A DNA stretch of 64,000 nucleotides, taken from contig NZ_LMFO01000029.1 in assembly GCF_001426865.1 (NCBI RefSeq), forward strand, positions 434,001 through 498,000, in the 5' to 3' direction. The position numbers were made by a program, and so were the translations under genes. The DNA is from Paenibacillus sp. Root52 (lineage in GTDB: Bacteria > Bacillota > Bacilli > Paenibacillales > Paenibacillaceae). Positions 1 through 8,141 of this stretch are shown here, piece after piece; the stretch's first letter is position 1, and every line of letters begins with the position of its first letter. The notes under the pieces were generated by a model. That model did not search any database, was not told the origin of the DNA, and saw only the letters and a list, made by a program, of their open reading frames with translations.

Positions 1-2
1 TT

Positions 3-32
3 GCTCTAGAAGAGATATTGAATGAGATATGA
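3..32 (+). CDS. C-terminal tail of an upstream gene (partial)
   Basis: An open frame entering from the left edge reads ALEEILNEI and stops at a TGA. It is too short to identify. It may be the end of a preceding gene in the same direction, or chance. Confidence 0.25.
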   Translation, partial: ALEEILNEI

Positions 33-89
33 ACGGTAAACATTGAATCATGAATGAGCTGGATATTAGGAGAACGAGAGGGAGCGACT

Positions 90-659
90 ATGTTTTCGTT
101 TAGGAGAAAGCGAACCATATCATTAGAAGATCAAATCGATAAGTTATCTGTATTAGGTATTAGCTTGAATCCAGCAATCAATATAAGCGACTTGTTAGAG
201 GCGCACTCTCGAACTGAATTTGAAGAAGATCCATTTCAATTATTACTTATCTGTCTGGGTGGTGAAATACATAAGAATGAAAAATGGTATGAAGCTTCTG
301 AACATGTCTGGTATTTTGATACGGAGTGTATTGAGGATCAGGGGGATTATGTATGGATAATTGAAAAATTAAAAAAAATGACGAAAGTAGATATTCGCAA
401 TGTAAAAGATACAATACGTCCAGATGTAGAGGAAGCCATGGTTTCATTTGAGTACAATAACCAACAGATTGAATGGAAACTTAACTTCGAGGATGATTGG
501 CTTGACCTTGAGATATTTCATCGTTTCAATCAGCTTACCAATGAAGAACGAGATAAGAGAATTGCCGTAATGAGTTTAGACCAGAGTTGTTTAATTGCTT
601 ATCTGACGCGGGCAGAACGTAAGGTATTGAATAAGTTGCTAAAATATAAATTCCAATGA
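90..659 (+). CDS. Hypothetical protein, 189 aa
   Basis: The frame is open further upstream, but the ATG at 90 (MFSFRRKR...) is preceded by a GAGGGAG ribosome site at good spacing, so it is the better start. The protein begins with a basic stretch and is otherwise acidic and soluble, with no membrane segment or signal peptide. I do not recognise a family. It opens a run of same-direction small genes; the next gene starts 28 bases after its stop. Confidence 0.7.
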   Translation: MFSFRRKRTISLEDQIDKLSVLGISLNPAINISDLLEAHSRTEFEEDPFQLLLICLGGEIHKNEKWYEASEHVWYFDTECIEDQGDYVWIIEKLKKMTKVDIRNVKDTIRPDVEEAMVSFEYNNQQIEWKLNFEDDWLDLEIFHRFNQLTNEERDKRIAVMSLDQSCLIAYLTRAERKVLNKLLKYKFQ

Positions 660-687
660 AGTGTGTTGGTCAGAAAGTAGGTGAAGT

Positions 688-1488
688 ATGTACGAACTTC
701 GTAAAGAACAATTCACCCTCGTTTTACCCTGGCTGGAGGATATTCGAAACAAAGCAGTGTATGCGTTCTCGGTTATTGAACTGATCCAAGAGGGCAGGGT
801 GTTTGTGAATCATCTAGACAATCCGACAGCTTGTTTTATAACAAGTTCAGGTGGCTTTTATTGTTTGGCTGGTAGAGAAGATGATGCCCTTTTCAATCAA
901 GCAGTTATTTGTTATATGAACAATTCCGTGCATCACAACGGATTTTTTGCATTAGGTGTGTTTACGGATGCTTGGGAATTTGAAATAAGCAAATATACAA
1001 TACATCATTCGATTCGAATTTCACGATCTTACTTCAGTTTTAATCGGGATAAATTTCTTCATACATATCCAGATACAGATATGCCACTTAATAAAGACTA
1101 CGACTATATTCCTCTGAATGAACAGATTTCAAAAGAATACAGGGAGCACTTCTATCCATATTACAAGCTAGCCTGGAGTTCCAATGCCCAATTCTGTGAT
1201 TTTGGAGTAGGACATTTTCTTAAATATAAACAAGACCTAGTCAGTGTGTGCACATCTCCATACATTGGAGGGGGATTTGCTGAGATTGATATCATTACAA
1301 TAGAAAGCTTCAAGAGAAGAGGTCTTGCAACTTGGATGGGTACTCAGTTTATTAAAGAATGTCTTCACAAACAATTGACACCTAACTGGTGCTGTCATTC
1401 AGATAATGTGGAATCTAATCATCTAGCTGCTAAACTATGCTTTGAGAAAATCGATGAGAGACCGATGTATTGGTACCATAACGAGTAA
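688..1488 (+). CDS. GNAT-family N-acetyltransferase (PF12746-like), 266 aa
   Basis: Likely acyl-CoA-dependent acetyltransferase acting on an unknown small molecule. The C-terminal third carries the acetyl-CoA pyrophosphate-binding loop RRGLAT (residues 210-215) followed by a helix, then a strand with WCCHSDN and the typical SNHLAAKLCFEK segment. The 266-aa length with a long N-terminal half fits the GNAT_acetyltran (PF12746) group better than the common 150-180-aa GNATs. GTAGGTGAAGT precedes the ATG. It is one of five GNATs in the first 7.5 kb. Confidence 0.85.
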   Translation: MYELRKEQFTLVLPWLEDIRNKAVYAFSVIELIQEGRVFVNHLDNPTACFITSSGGFYCLAGREDDALFNQAVICYMNNSVHHNGFFALGVFTDAWEFEISKYTIHHSIRISRSYFSFNRDKFLHTYPDTDMPLNKDYDYIPLNEQISKEYREHFYPYYKLAWSSNAQFCDFGVGHFLKYKQDLVSVCTSPYIGGGFAEIDIITIESFKRRGLATWMGTQFIKECLHKQLTPNWCCHSDNVESNHLAAKLCFEKIDERPMYWYHNE

Positions 1489-1551
1489 GTTAGTTACTAA
1501 GGTTCCGTAACGTTATCCAGAATTGATCTTTTTACGAAGAGAGGTGACTCC

Positions 1552-2040
1552 ATGAATATAAACAAAAGGATGCTTATTCTCGTTCTATTTTTACCATTAA
1601 TTGGATGTAGTACCTCGAAAAAAATTGAGAACGATCTCATGGTTGAACAATATGTCCTTGATCGAGGGTATACGATTGTTCATAATGAGGGCATTGTTCA
1701 TGAATACACGTTACATAAGAAACAACTGGTGGAGATGCCTTATGTACAATATTGGAGCGTTCAGGATGTAGATCCCTTAATGTATGTTGGTGAGAAGATT
1801 AGCACAAGTAAGTTCATAGTGTCGGGTCATCCGCTAGATGAGAATAGTGATTATGATAATCCACAAACAACTGTTTATGTTATGAGTTCAGCCACGGGGA
1901 TCATTGGTGGGTACAGCTATCTGACGCACAGTGAGATGAACGACGGATGGGTATACACGATAGATGGCCAAACGCTTGAGCAGCACACGGGAACATTTTA
2001 TAGAGACTGGTTAGAACAATGGCAGGATAAATATAAATAA
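1552..2040 (+). CDS. Putative lipoprotein, 162 aa
   Basis: A short basic N-terminus is followed by a hydrophobic stretch and the lipobox LIGC near residue 19, so the mature protein is probably lipid-anchored on the outside of the membrane. The rest is soluble with many aromatic residues and no recognised domain. The start has AGAGAGGTGA upstream. It lies inside the small-gene run between two acetyltransferase genes. Function unknown. Confidence 0.75.
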   Translation: MNINKRMLILVLFLPLIGCSTSKKIENDLMVEQYVLDRGYTIVHNEGIVHEYTLHKKQLVEMPYVQYWSVQDVDPLMYVGEKISTSKFIVSGHPLDENSDYDNPQTTVYVMSSATGIIGGYSYLTHSEMNDGWVYTIDGQTLEQHTGTFYRDWLEQWQDKYK

Positions 2041-2064
2041 TGTTTAGTAGAGAGAAGGTAAGTA

Positions 2065-2586
2065 ATGAAAGACTACGCCCAGATCGTCAAAGTTTCAGAG
2101 GATGAGAAGTCCATACTAAGGCAACTTATCGAATTATATGAATACGATTTCAGTGAATTTAATGGAGCTGATGTGAACGCACAAGGCTTCTATGGATATA
2201 GCTATCTGGATCATTATTGGACGGAAGAGAAGCGACAAGCGTACTTTGTAAAAGCTGATGGACAATATGCAGGCTTTGTACTGGTCAATGATTTTTGCTA
2301 TCTAGTTCAGGAAAATGCTAGATCCATTGCTGAATTTTTTATTATGCGAAAGTACCGTCGAAATGGATTAGGACAACAGGTTGCTAGATTGGTTTTTGAT
2401 ACGCATAAGGGCAATTGGGAAGTTCTTCAGCATGGAAATAATGACGCTGCACAGCACTTCTGGAAACGAGTCATTCATGAATATACGAATGGTGACTATC
2501 GTGTTGGGGATGTGAGAACAGAGTATTGGGAAGGTAAAGGTATGGTGTTTAACACATCTGCAGAACAAGTGAAAGGCGACGTATAA
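2065..2586 (+). CDS. GNAT-family N-acetyltransferase, 173 aa
   Basis: The acetyl-CoA-binding motif A is present as RRNGLGQQ (R98-R99-N-G-L-G103), preceded by the strand AEFFIMRKY and followed by a helix and the N-D-A-A-Q-H-F-W segment typical of motif B. The acceptor cannot be inferred. AGAGAAGGTAAGTA precedes the ATG. The next gene begins one base after its stop, so the two are likely translationally coupled. Confidence 0.85.
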   Translation: MKDYAQIVKVSEDEKSILRQLIELYEYDFSEFNGADVNAQGFYGYSYLDHYWTEEKRQAYFVKADGQYAGFVLVNDFCYLVQENARSIAEFFIMRKYRRNGLGQQVARLVFDTHKGNWEVLQHGNNDAAQHFWKRVIHEYTNGDYRVGDVRTEYWEGKGMVFNTSAEQVKGDV

Positions 2587-2587
2587 T

Positions 2588-3730
2588 ATGGGACTCGACT
2601 ATCGTTATGTGCTTGTTATTCAAGAAAATCAGCAAGCAGAGTTGCTGAAGTATGTCAGTAAACATGGAGTTATTAATGGGACAGATTGCTTATCCATATG
2701 TGTTGATGTAGATTCTTCTGTTCTGAAATATGTAGAAGGTGGGTTCGGTTGGAAGCCTAAGGATGATCAAGATGAGGTTAAGCATTATTTCAATGGTGAT
2801 CACCAAGCCCAAATAGGTTGTATCTATTATTCTATTGAGAAGATGGATACGAACTGCAACGAGCTCATCGTTAGTTTCACCGCAGCAACATCGGATATGA
2901 GTCTATTATTTGAAGATTCGAAGGTAGTACAAAAATGGTTTATCGCCTTAAGTCAATATCTCGATGCTCGAATTGCTTACTTAGATATGGAATCTGAGGG
3001 ACATAGAATTCTCTATCTGAATGGGAGTGAAACATGGTTGGCATTTAAGGGTGAAGGTTTCTTTTACATGAAAAAAGAGAACTACCTCAGCATTATGGAT
3101 GAGTTTAGTATGCATCTCCCGGGTATGCTCCGCTCTTATGTAGAGAACAATTACAAGTTTGAAAAGAAGTATTCAATCGTCATGAGTAAAGATCATGTTG
3201 AACAATTGTATCAATATATTGAGCAGCATGGCCATTGGCATCAGGAACAGAATCAACTTGGATTGAAGGTAGATGTAGACTCTACCATACTTAAATATTT
3301 GGAAGATGGTTATGGGGAAAGGGAATATGGTATATCTCAAGGAGTAATCCCCCGTTTCCGCAAAGAACTCGTCTATAAATACATCGATGCCAATCATCAA
3401 GTGCAGTTAAGTCCAATTGAATGTACTCAAGAACTCGTACCTGAGGATGGAGAGAACATTGTCGTACATTTTACACCAAAGAAATGGCAAGTGGATCAAT
3501 TGTTTGAACAATCCCTGTCCATTCGCCAATGGTTTGTAAATCTCAGTCTCGCAGTTTCAGCCAAGATGACTTTCCAAACTTTATGGCTAGATGGATATGC
3601 TCATCGAATCATTGTTTATGAAGGTGAAGAGACGGATGTTGCATTCACAGGACATTACGATCTAGAGGTTGAAACTTTCAATGGGATCTACAACGCACTG
3701 GCTAATGTAATCAAGCATTTCCATGACTAA
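2588..3730 (+). CDS. Hypothetical protein with two tandem homologous halves, 380 aa
   Basis: The protein contains an internal duplication. Residues 1-60 (RYVLVIQEN, VDVDSSVLKYVEGGFG) and residues from about 193 (KKYSIVMSK, VDVDSTILKYLEDGYG) align in order. Both halves also share a central strand pattern ending IVSFTA/VVHFTP and a QKWFIALS/RQWFVNLS segment. No membrane segment or known catalytic motif was seen. The start follows the preceding stop by one base. The family is unknown to me; the fold probably consists of two copies of one domain. Confidence 0.75.
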   Translation: MGLDYRYVLVIQENQQAELLKYVSKHGVINGTDCLSICVDVDSSVLKYVEGGFGWKPKDDQDEVKHYFNGDHQAQIGCIYYSIEKMDTNCNELIVSFTAATSDMSLLFEDSKVVQKWFIALSQYLDARIAYLDMESEGHRILYLNGSETWLAFKGEGFFYMKKENYLSIMDEFSMHLPGMLRSYVENNYKFEKKYSIVMSKDHVEQLYQYIEQHGHWHQEQNQLGLKVDVDSTILKYLEDGYGEREYGISQGVIPRFRKELVYKYIDANHQVQLSPIECTQELVPEDGENIVVHFTPKKWQVDQLFEQSLSIRQWFVNLSLAVSAKMTFQTLWLDGYAHRIIVYEGEETDVAFTGHYDLEVETFNGIYNALANVIKHFHD

Positions 3731-3756
3731 CAGTGGCGACAACCAAATAAGATAAG

Positions 3757-4449
3757 TTGGAAGAAGGCGGTGAAGTACTCATTAACAGTCTGTTGAATCC
3801 AATTAGATCGGTGCAACCAGCAACAACTAAGAAAAAAGTGGTTTCTATCCTGTATACAATCCTGTTGGGCGTTATTATGGGTTTAGCAGCCAAGCTTGTT
3901 GATGCACCAGGAATTAATCCGATATTTGACGATATCGGTGGACGTCTTGGCATATGGATATTCGTAGCAACGCTGTTATCGGTGTTCAGTTATTCTCCTC
4001 GCGTGGCAGCAGTTAAAGTCTTTGCATTCTTCGGCTCTATGCTTACGGTGTATTATATTTATACCGTATGGATTCTACACTTTTTTCCAGCAAGGGAAAT
4101 GCTATTCTGGGGAATATGCATGGTGATCTCTCCGCTTTGTGCCTATCTAATGTGGTATGCACGTGGTCATGGTTTATTTTCAACAATCATCGCTTCTTTT
4201 TCGATCACCGTTATATTATCCGAGGGATATCAATTGCGTTACGCTTATCTCCCTATTCACACACACTACTACTTAATTCCATTTCTAATGGGAATCTATC
4301 TGATCATGATCGCTGTATTACTATTACTCATTCCAAAGGACAAAAAGAAAGGAATCTTAATCCTAACTTTGACTATAATCTTATCCAGTATCTTTATCTA
4401 TTTTAATGTGTTAGGAAGGATATTTGGTGGAATGAATGGATTTTTATGA
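3757..4449 (+). CDS. Multi-pass membrane protein of unknown function, about 222-230 aa
   Basis: Six to seven hydrophobic segments are spread over the protein (for example ILYTILLGVIMGLAA, IWIFVATLLSVFSY and YLIPFLMGIYLIMIAVLLLLI), so it is an integral membrane protein. The most upstream start is TTG at 3757. The best ribosome site, AAGGCGGTGA at 3764-3773, lies downstream of it and seven bases before ATT at 3781, so the true start may be the non-standard ATT (INSLLNPIRS...). Family not recognised. Confidence 0.65.
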   Translation: MEEGGEVLINSLLNPIRSVQPATTKKKVVSILYTILLGVIMGLAAKLVDAPGINPIFDDIGGRLGIWIFVATLLSVFSYSPRVAAVKVFAFFGSMLTVYYIYTVWILHFFPAREMLFWGICMVISPLCAYLMWYARGHGLFSTIIASFSITVILSEGYQLRYAYLPIHTHYYLIPFLMGIYLIMIAVLLLLIPKDKKKGILILTLTIILSSIFIYFNVLGRIFGGMNGFL

Positions 4450-4537
4450 AGAGTGATGATTTTGTAGATCCAAAAATATGTGTGCGGCGTATGGGTGGAA
4501 AATGGACTGTACTGGACTGAAAGTTGGGGGATCGGCT

Positions 4538-5074
4538 ATGAGAAAAATCTTCATTATTGGCATTGTGGCTAGTGGTAAAACAACTCTGGCGAAACGGTTA
4601 TCGAATCAACTTAGTATTCCCTGGCATGAATTAGACAACATTGTTCATCATCACACGTTAGAGGGAAGAAACAAGCGTACACCAGAGGAACAAGTTGAAG
4701 TTATTTATGATATCGACCGTAGCGGAGATTGGATTTTTGAAGGAGTGCACCGGGAGTCTTATAACTGTTTATTGGATATGGCAGACACCATTATATTTCT
4801 CGATCCTCCTCTATGGAAGCGGAAGATTCGAATTTTGACTCGGTATATTAAACAAAACCTGGGTCTGGAGCGTTGCGATTATAAACCGGATATAGCCATG
4901 CTAAAAATGATGTATACATGGACAAGTAACTTTGAACATAATAGGCCTGCTTTTGAAGCGAAGTTGAATCTCTACAGACATAAAGTTACGAGAGTCACGA
5001 ATAGTGAGGCATTAGATAAGGTACTGCGGAATGAAAGAGTCTTAGAAGACAGTGAAGGAGTTATACATGGATGA
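4538..5074 (+). CDS. FlaR/adenylate-kinase-like P-loop kinase, 178 aa
   Basis: A Walker A loop GIVASGKTT spans residues 8-16, followed by WHELDNIVHH and the W-I-F-E-G-V-H segment that is characteristic of the 'topology modulation protein' FlaR group. A D-T-I-I-F-L-D-P-P strand acts as Walker B. The substrate of this family is not firmly known. The ATG at 4538 has GGGGG upstream and gives the usual family N-terminus (MRKIFIIG); the frame extends further upstream without a good start. The end overlaps the next gene by 8 bases. Confidence 0.8.
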   Translation: MRKIFIIGIVASGKTTLAKRLSNQLSIPWHELDNIVHHHTLEGRNKRTPEEQVEVIYDIDRSGDWIFEGVHRESYNCLLDMADTIIFLDPPLWKRKIRILTRYIKQNLGLERCDYKPDIAMLKMMYTWTSNFEHNRPAFEAKLNLYRHKVTRVTNSEALDKVLRNERVLEDSEGVIHG

Positions 5075-5396
5075 TCTAAAAGTAAAGGCATATAAGAGTA
5101 TTTTATTTCAAGCATTGCTGGACATCAGACAGCTTTCTGGAGGAATCGTATGGGACGGGCAACCAGAACCGAAAGAGGGAGTACAGCAATTATTAACGGA
5201 AAATGTAGTTCAACATGCACAAGAAATTTTCCATATTAGCAATGCTTATCACAACTTAGCGGATGCATTAATTGATGATTTAGCTCATTTCAATGAAGAG
5301 AATTTTTGGAATCAGATTGATCATTTAAGCAACACCTTTGCAAGCTTCAAGCATTATAAGTTGTTGTATGAACAATATTTGATGAAGCAAAAATGA
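5067..5396 (+). CDS. Hypothetical protein, 109 aa
   Basis: The ATG at 5067 has GAAGGAG directly upstream with ideal spacing and overlaps the end of the FlaR-like gene, so the two are coupled. The product is a mostly helical soluble protein rich in His, Leu and Asn, without signal or membrane segments. Not recognised. Confidence 0.7.
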   Translation: MDDLKVKAYKSILFQALLDIRQLSGGIVWDGQPEPKEGVQQLLTENVVQHAQEIFHISNAYHNLADALIDDLAHFNEENFWNQIDHLSNTFASFKHYKLLYEQYLMKQK

Positions 5397-5415
5397 TAGA
5401 TTAGGAGGTTCCGAT

Positions 5416-5976
5416 ATGCGTGGTTTACCCACAGTGACACTTGAGCGACTCTTATTACGTCCGTTCCAGCTGCATGATGCAGATTCCGTTCAACAGTTAG
5501 CAGGGGATCCTCATATCGCGGAAATGACACTCTATATCCCTCATCCGTATGAGAATGGTATGGCTGAGGAATGGATTCGCACACATCATGATCAATTTAT
5601 TGAAGGAAAATCAGTTACATTAGCTATTGTACACAAAGAGGAATCATATCTAATTGGTGCAATAACGATAGCGCTCCATACTAAGTTTAATCACGGTGAA
5701 CTGGCGTATTGGATTGGTGTTCCATTTATGAATAATGGCTATTGTACAGAAGCGGCCAGAGGCATGATGGCATATGCGTTTGACGAATTAAAGTTAAATC
5801 GTGTGTACGCTCGTCACCTAGGTAAGAATCCAGCTTCAGGTAAAGTGATGGAGAAATTGGGCATGAAATTTGAAGGATGCTTAAGGCGACATGTTACAAA
5901 GGGAGATACGTATGAGGATCTCGCATATTATGGTCTACTTCAAGAGGAGTATCTGACCGAAAGGAGATCAATATGA
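5416..5976 (+). CDS. RimJ/RimL-type GNAT acetyltransferase, 186 aa
   Basis: The N-terminus TLERLLLRPFQLHDADSV is the hallmark of the RimJ/RimL (Acetyltransf_3) branch, which acetylates protein N-termini or amino sugars. The middle has GELAYWIGVPFMNNGYCTEA, in which the acetyl-CoA loop is of the N-x-G-x-x-T-E-A type. The end has NPASGKVMEKLGMKFEG. TTAGGAGG precedes the ATG. Its stop overlaps the next start (ATGA), so the pair is one transcript. Confidence 0.88.
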   Translation: MRGLPTVTLERLLLRPFQLHDADSVQQLAGDPHIAEMTLYIPHPYENGMAEEWIRTHHDQFIEGKSVTLAIVHKEESYLIGAITIALHTKFNHGELAYWIGVPFMNNGYCTEAARGMMAYAFDELKLNRVYARHLGKNPASGKVMEKLGMKFEGCLRRHVTKGDTYEDLAYYGLLQEEYLTERRSI

Positions 5977-6476
5977 AGCTTTATCATTTTAGTGAAGAAT
6001 CTGATATTACATTATTTGAACCAAGAACGATTTATAATCAGACGGATGCCAAAGTGTGGACAATTGATGCGTATCATGCTGCACATTATTTTTTCCCAAG
6101 AGAGTGTCCGAGAGTGTGCGTATGGACTAAGGAAGATGCAGAAGAACTCATTTTAGCTCGGGAATTTGGCATCACTTCTACCCAACGTATGATTGCGATT
6201 GAATCGGATTGGTATGACCGGGTGCGCGAAGGACACATCTATAGATATACTTTCGAGGATGAGCGTTTTGAGTTAGAAAACGAAGATGCAGGTTATTACA
6301 CTTCGAAATGTGCTGTTCGACCAATCGCTGTGGAACGCATGGATGATTTAATCGGTGCAATTTTAAAAGAGGACATCGAGTTCAGAGTCATGCCTTCACT
6401 GATGCCTTTGAAACAAAAAGTGCTGGAGTCGAATGTACAATTTTCGATGATACGAATGAGAAATGCAAAGGAGTGA
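5973..6476 (+). CDS. DUF6886-family protein, 167 aa
   Basis: The N-terminal KLYHFSEESDITLFEPR and the VWTIDAYHAAHYFFPRECPR segment are typical of a family of small Firmicute proteins (DUF6886 as I recall it) usually found beside GNAT and NUDIX genes. H5, S7 and E8 and the H-x-x-H-Y-F-F-P pattern look conserved, but no reaction is established. It is translationally coupled to the acetyltransferase genes on both sides. Confidence 0.65.
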   Translation: MKLYHFSEESDITLFEPRTIYNQTDAKVWTIDAYHAAHYFFPRECPRVCVWTKEDAEELILAREFGITSTQRMIAIESDWYDRVREGHIYRYTFEDERFELENEDAGYYTSKCAVRPIAVERMDDLIGAILKEDIEFRVMPSLMPLKQKVLESNVQFSMIRMRNAKE

Positions 6477-6994
6477 TTACGATCGTCACTTTTCCAATGA
6501 TTGAAACGGATCGATTAGTACTGCGAGAACTGACTATGTTGGACGTTCAAGCGGTGTTCCAGCATTTCTCGGATGCAACGGTGACTCAATTCATGGATAT
6601 TGAGCCTTGTGTGAGCCTTACTGAAGCAGAAGAGATCATCCAATTTCATATCGCAGATTCAGGTTGTAGATATGGTCTGTTTCTTAAGCTTAACCATGAG
6701 TTTGTAGGCACATGTGGGTTCCATTGTTGGGATCAGGGACAGCCTTCGAAAGCGGAAATTGGCTTCGATTTGTCTGCATCCTATTGGGGTCAAGGTCTAA
6801 TGCATGAAGCGCTGACTGAGGTCGTGAAAATTGGGTTTGACCATATGAAAGTTGATTACATTGAGGCAACGGTGGAGCAAGAAAATGCTCGATCCATTAG
6901 ACTTCTGCAGAAGATGCATTTTTATAAACATGATGAGCTTGTTGACAAGCTACTCTATTATACGTTGACCAAGAGAGAAGCAGCAGGTACTTAG
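6473..6994 (+). CDS. GNAT-family acetyltransferase (RimJ/RimL type), about 165-173 aa
   Basis: The sequence ETDRLVLREL near the N-terminus, then GTCGFHCWD, AEIGFDLSASYWGQGLMHEAL (the acetyl-CoA loop being W-G-Q-G-L-M) and ENARSIRLLQKMHF define a RimJ/RimL-type transferase. The start is uncertain. GTG at 6473 is immediately adjacent to the AAAGGAG site. ATC at 6482 sits at ideal distance. The first ATG (6497) has no ribosome site. Overlap with the preceding gene suggests coupling. Confidence 0.85.
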   Translation: MITIVTFPMIETDRLVLRELTMLDVQAVFQHFSDATVTQFMDIEPCVSLTEAEEIIQFHIADSGCRYGLFLKLNHEFVGTCGFHCWDQGQPSKAEIGFDLSASYWGQGLMHEALTEVVKIGFDHMKVDYIEATVEQENARSIRLLQKMHFYKHDELVDKLLYYTLTKREAAGT

Positions 6995-7033
6995 TAGCGC
7001 ACGAATCTAATAAAAAAGGAACAGGTGAATGTT

Positions 7034-7507
7034 ATGGACTCGCCCAATATCACATTACGACGTATTACAAAAGAAAATGAATTAGCTTGTATAGCTCTCA
7101 AACCGCGAGAAGATCAATTATCACTCGTTGCTACTAACGCTGATTCACTTGTACATGCGGTAAAAGAGGTTACTTCGATACCTCACGGAATCTATGCAGA
7201 TGATCTTATGGTTGGGTTTGTCCTATTTGACAATGAAGTGTATTCAGATGGATACTACTGGATTTTGCGGCTGATGATTGACGAAAAATATCAGGGGCAG
7301 GGTTATGGTAGAAGCGCGATCAAGCAACTTATTAATCAATTGAAAGATAGAACGGATTGTAGACAAATTAGAGTGTCACATGTGCCTCACAATACAGTAG
7401 CTAATCGCTTATACAAGCGGTGTGGATTTCAAGAAACAGGTGAGTTTGAAGACAATGGAGACATCATTTTGAGCTATTCATTTGAGGTGAATGGACATGG
7501 TGATTAG
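7034..7507 (+). CDS. GNAT acetyltransferase, diamine-acetyltransferase-like, 157 aa
   Basis: The order NITLRRITKENELACIALKPRE, then YWILRLMIDEKYQGQGYGRSAIKQLI, then VSHVPHNTVANRLYKRCGFQETGE follows the BltD/PaiA-like spermine/spermidine acetyltransferases. The acetyl-CoA loop is Q-G-Q-G-Y-G-R. A polyamine substrate is inferred only from this resemblance. The start chosen (7034) has AGGTGA five bases upstream; the in-frame GTG at 7025 is less well placed. The stop overlaps the NUDIX gene. Confidence 0.82.
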   Translation: MDSPNITLRRITKENELACIALKPREDQLSLVATNADSLVHAVKEVTSIPHGIYADDLMVGFVLFDNEVYSDGYYWILRLMIDEKYQGQGYGRSAIKQLINQLKDRTDCRQIRVSHVPHNTVANRLYKRCGFQETGEFEDNGDIILSYSFEVNGHGD

Positions 7508-7988
7508 AACAGTTTCGCTATGTCTAATTCGTAAAGGGGATAACATTTTAGTTCAGGAAATCGTTGATCCAGTTGTTAAGCAAACCTTCTATAGACCCAT
7601 TGGCGGAACCGTAGAGTATGGTGAGAACAGCAAAGATACAATTATCCGAGAAGTAAAGGAAGAAATAGATGCGGAGATCAAAGAGCCAAAGTTGCTGTTC
7701 GTTATTGAAAATATTTTTGCATACTTAGATGACGTAGGTCATGAAGTTGATTTTATATATGAAGCGGAATTAGTTGAACGAAGTTTGTACGATAATAACG
7801 AAATTCAAGGCATAGAAGGGGCTACTTCGTTCAAAGCTGTATGGAAATCGATTCATGAACTCTCATCACTTACGTCACATGCACAAGCGAAACTTGTCCC
7901 CGATGGGTTGTTAAATTTACTGTTATCGGGTACCTCAGAGCCAAGGAATCCAGTTGGACATTATAGAAGCCGCTCGATAAGGACTTAA
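7497..7988 (+). CDS. NUDIX hydrolase, 163 aa
   Basis: The NUDIX box is clear: G-x5-E-x7-REV-x-EE (from GTVEYGE to REVKEEID), preceded by YRPIGG. The usual Gly after the EE pair is replaced by Asp. Such enzymes hydrolyse nucleoside-diphosphate-linked compounds; the substrate is unknown. GAGGTGA at 7484-7490 is immediately adjacent to the ATG at 7491 but six bases from the ATG at 7497, so 7497 is chosen. It overlaps the upstream GNAT gene by 11 bases. Confidence 0.85.
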   Translation: MVIRTVSLCLIRKGDNILVQEIVDPVVKQTFYRPIGGTVEYGENSKDTIIREVKEEIDAEIKEPKLLFVIENIFAYLDDVGHEVDFIYEAELVERSLYDNNEIQGIEGATSFKAVWKSIHELSSLTSHAQAKLVPDGLLNLLLSGTSEPRNPVGHYRSRSIRT

Positions 7989-8075
7989 TCAGATCATATA
8001 CAAATACGTGTTAACCGAATTTCAGACCATGGCTGACGGTGTACTATACGATATTTAACCAACACAAGTGAATGG

Positions 8076-8094
8076 GTTTCATATATAATGAAAC
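8076..8094. promoter_or_regulatory. Palindromic operator enclosing a -10 box, upstream of glutathione peroxidase
   Basis: A perfect 7-5-7 dyad, GTTTCAT and ATGAAAC around ATATA, contains TATAAT at 8084-8089. No good -35 is seen 17 bases upstream. The position suggests control of the peroxidase gene by a dimeric regulator; its resemblance to PerR/Fur-type sites is only partial. Confidence 0.5.
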
Positions 8095-8141
8095 TGTATT
8101 CCAATATACATATACTATCAATCGCGAGGAGCACCACACAC

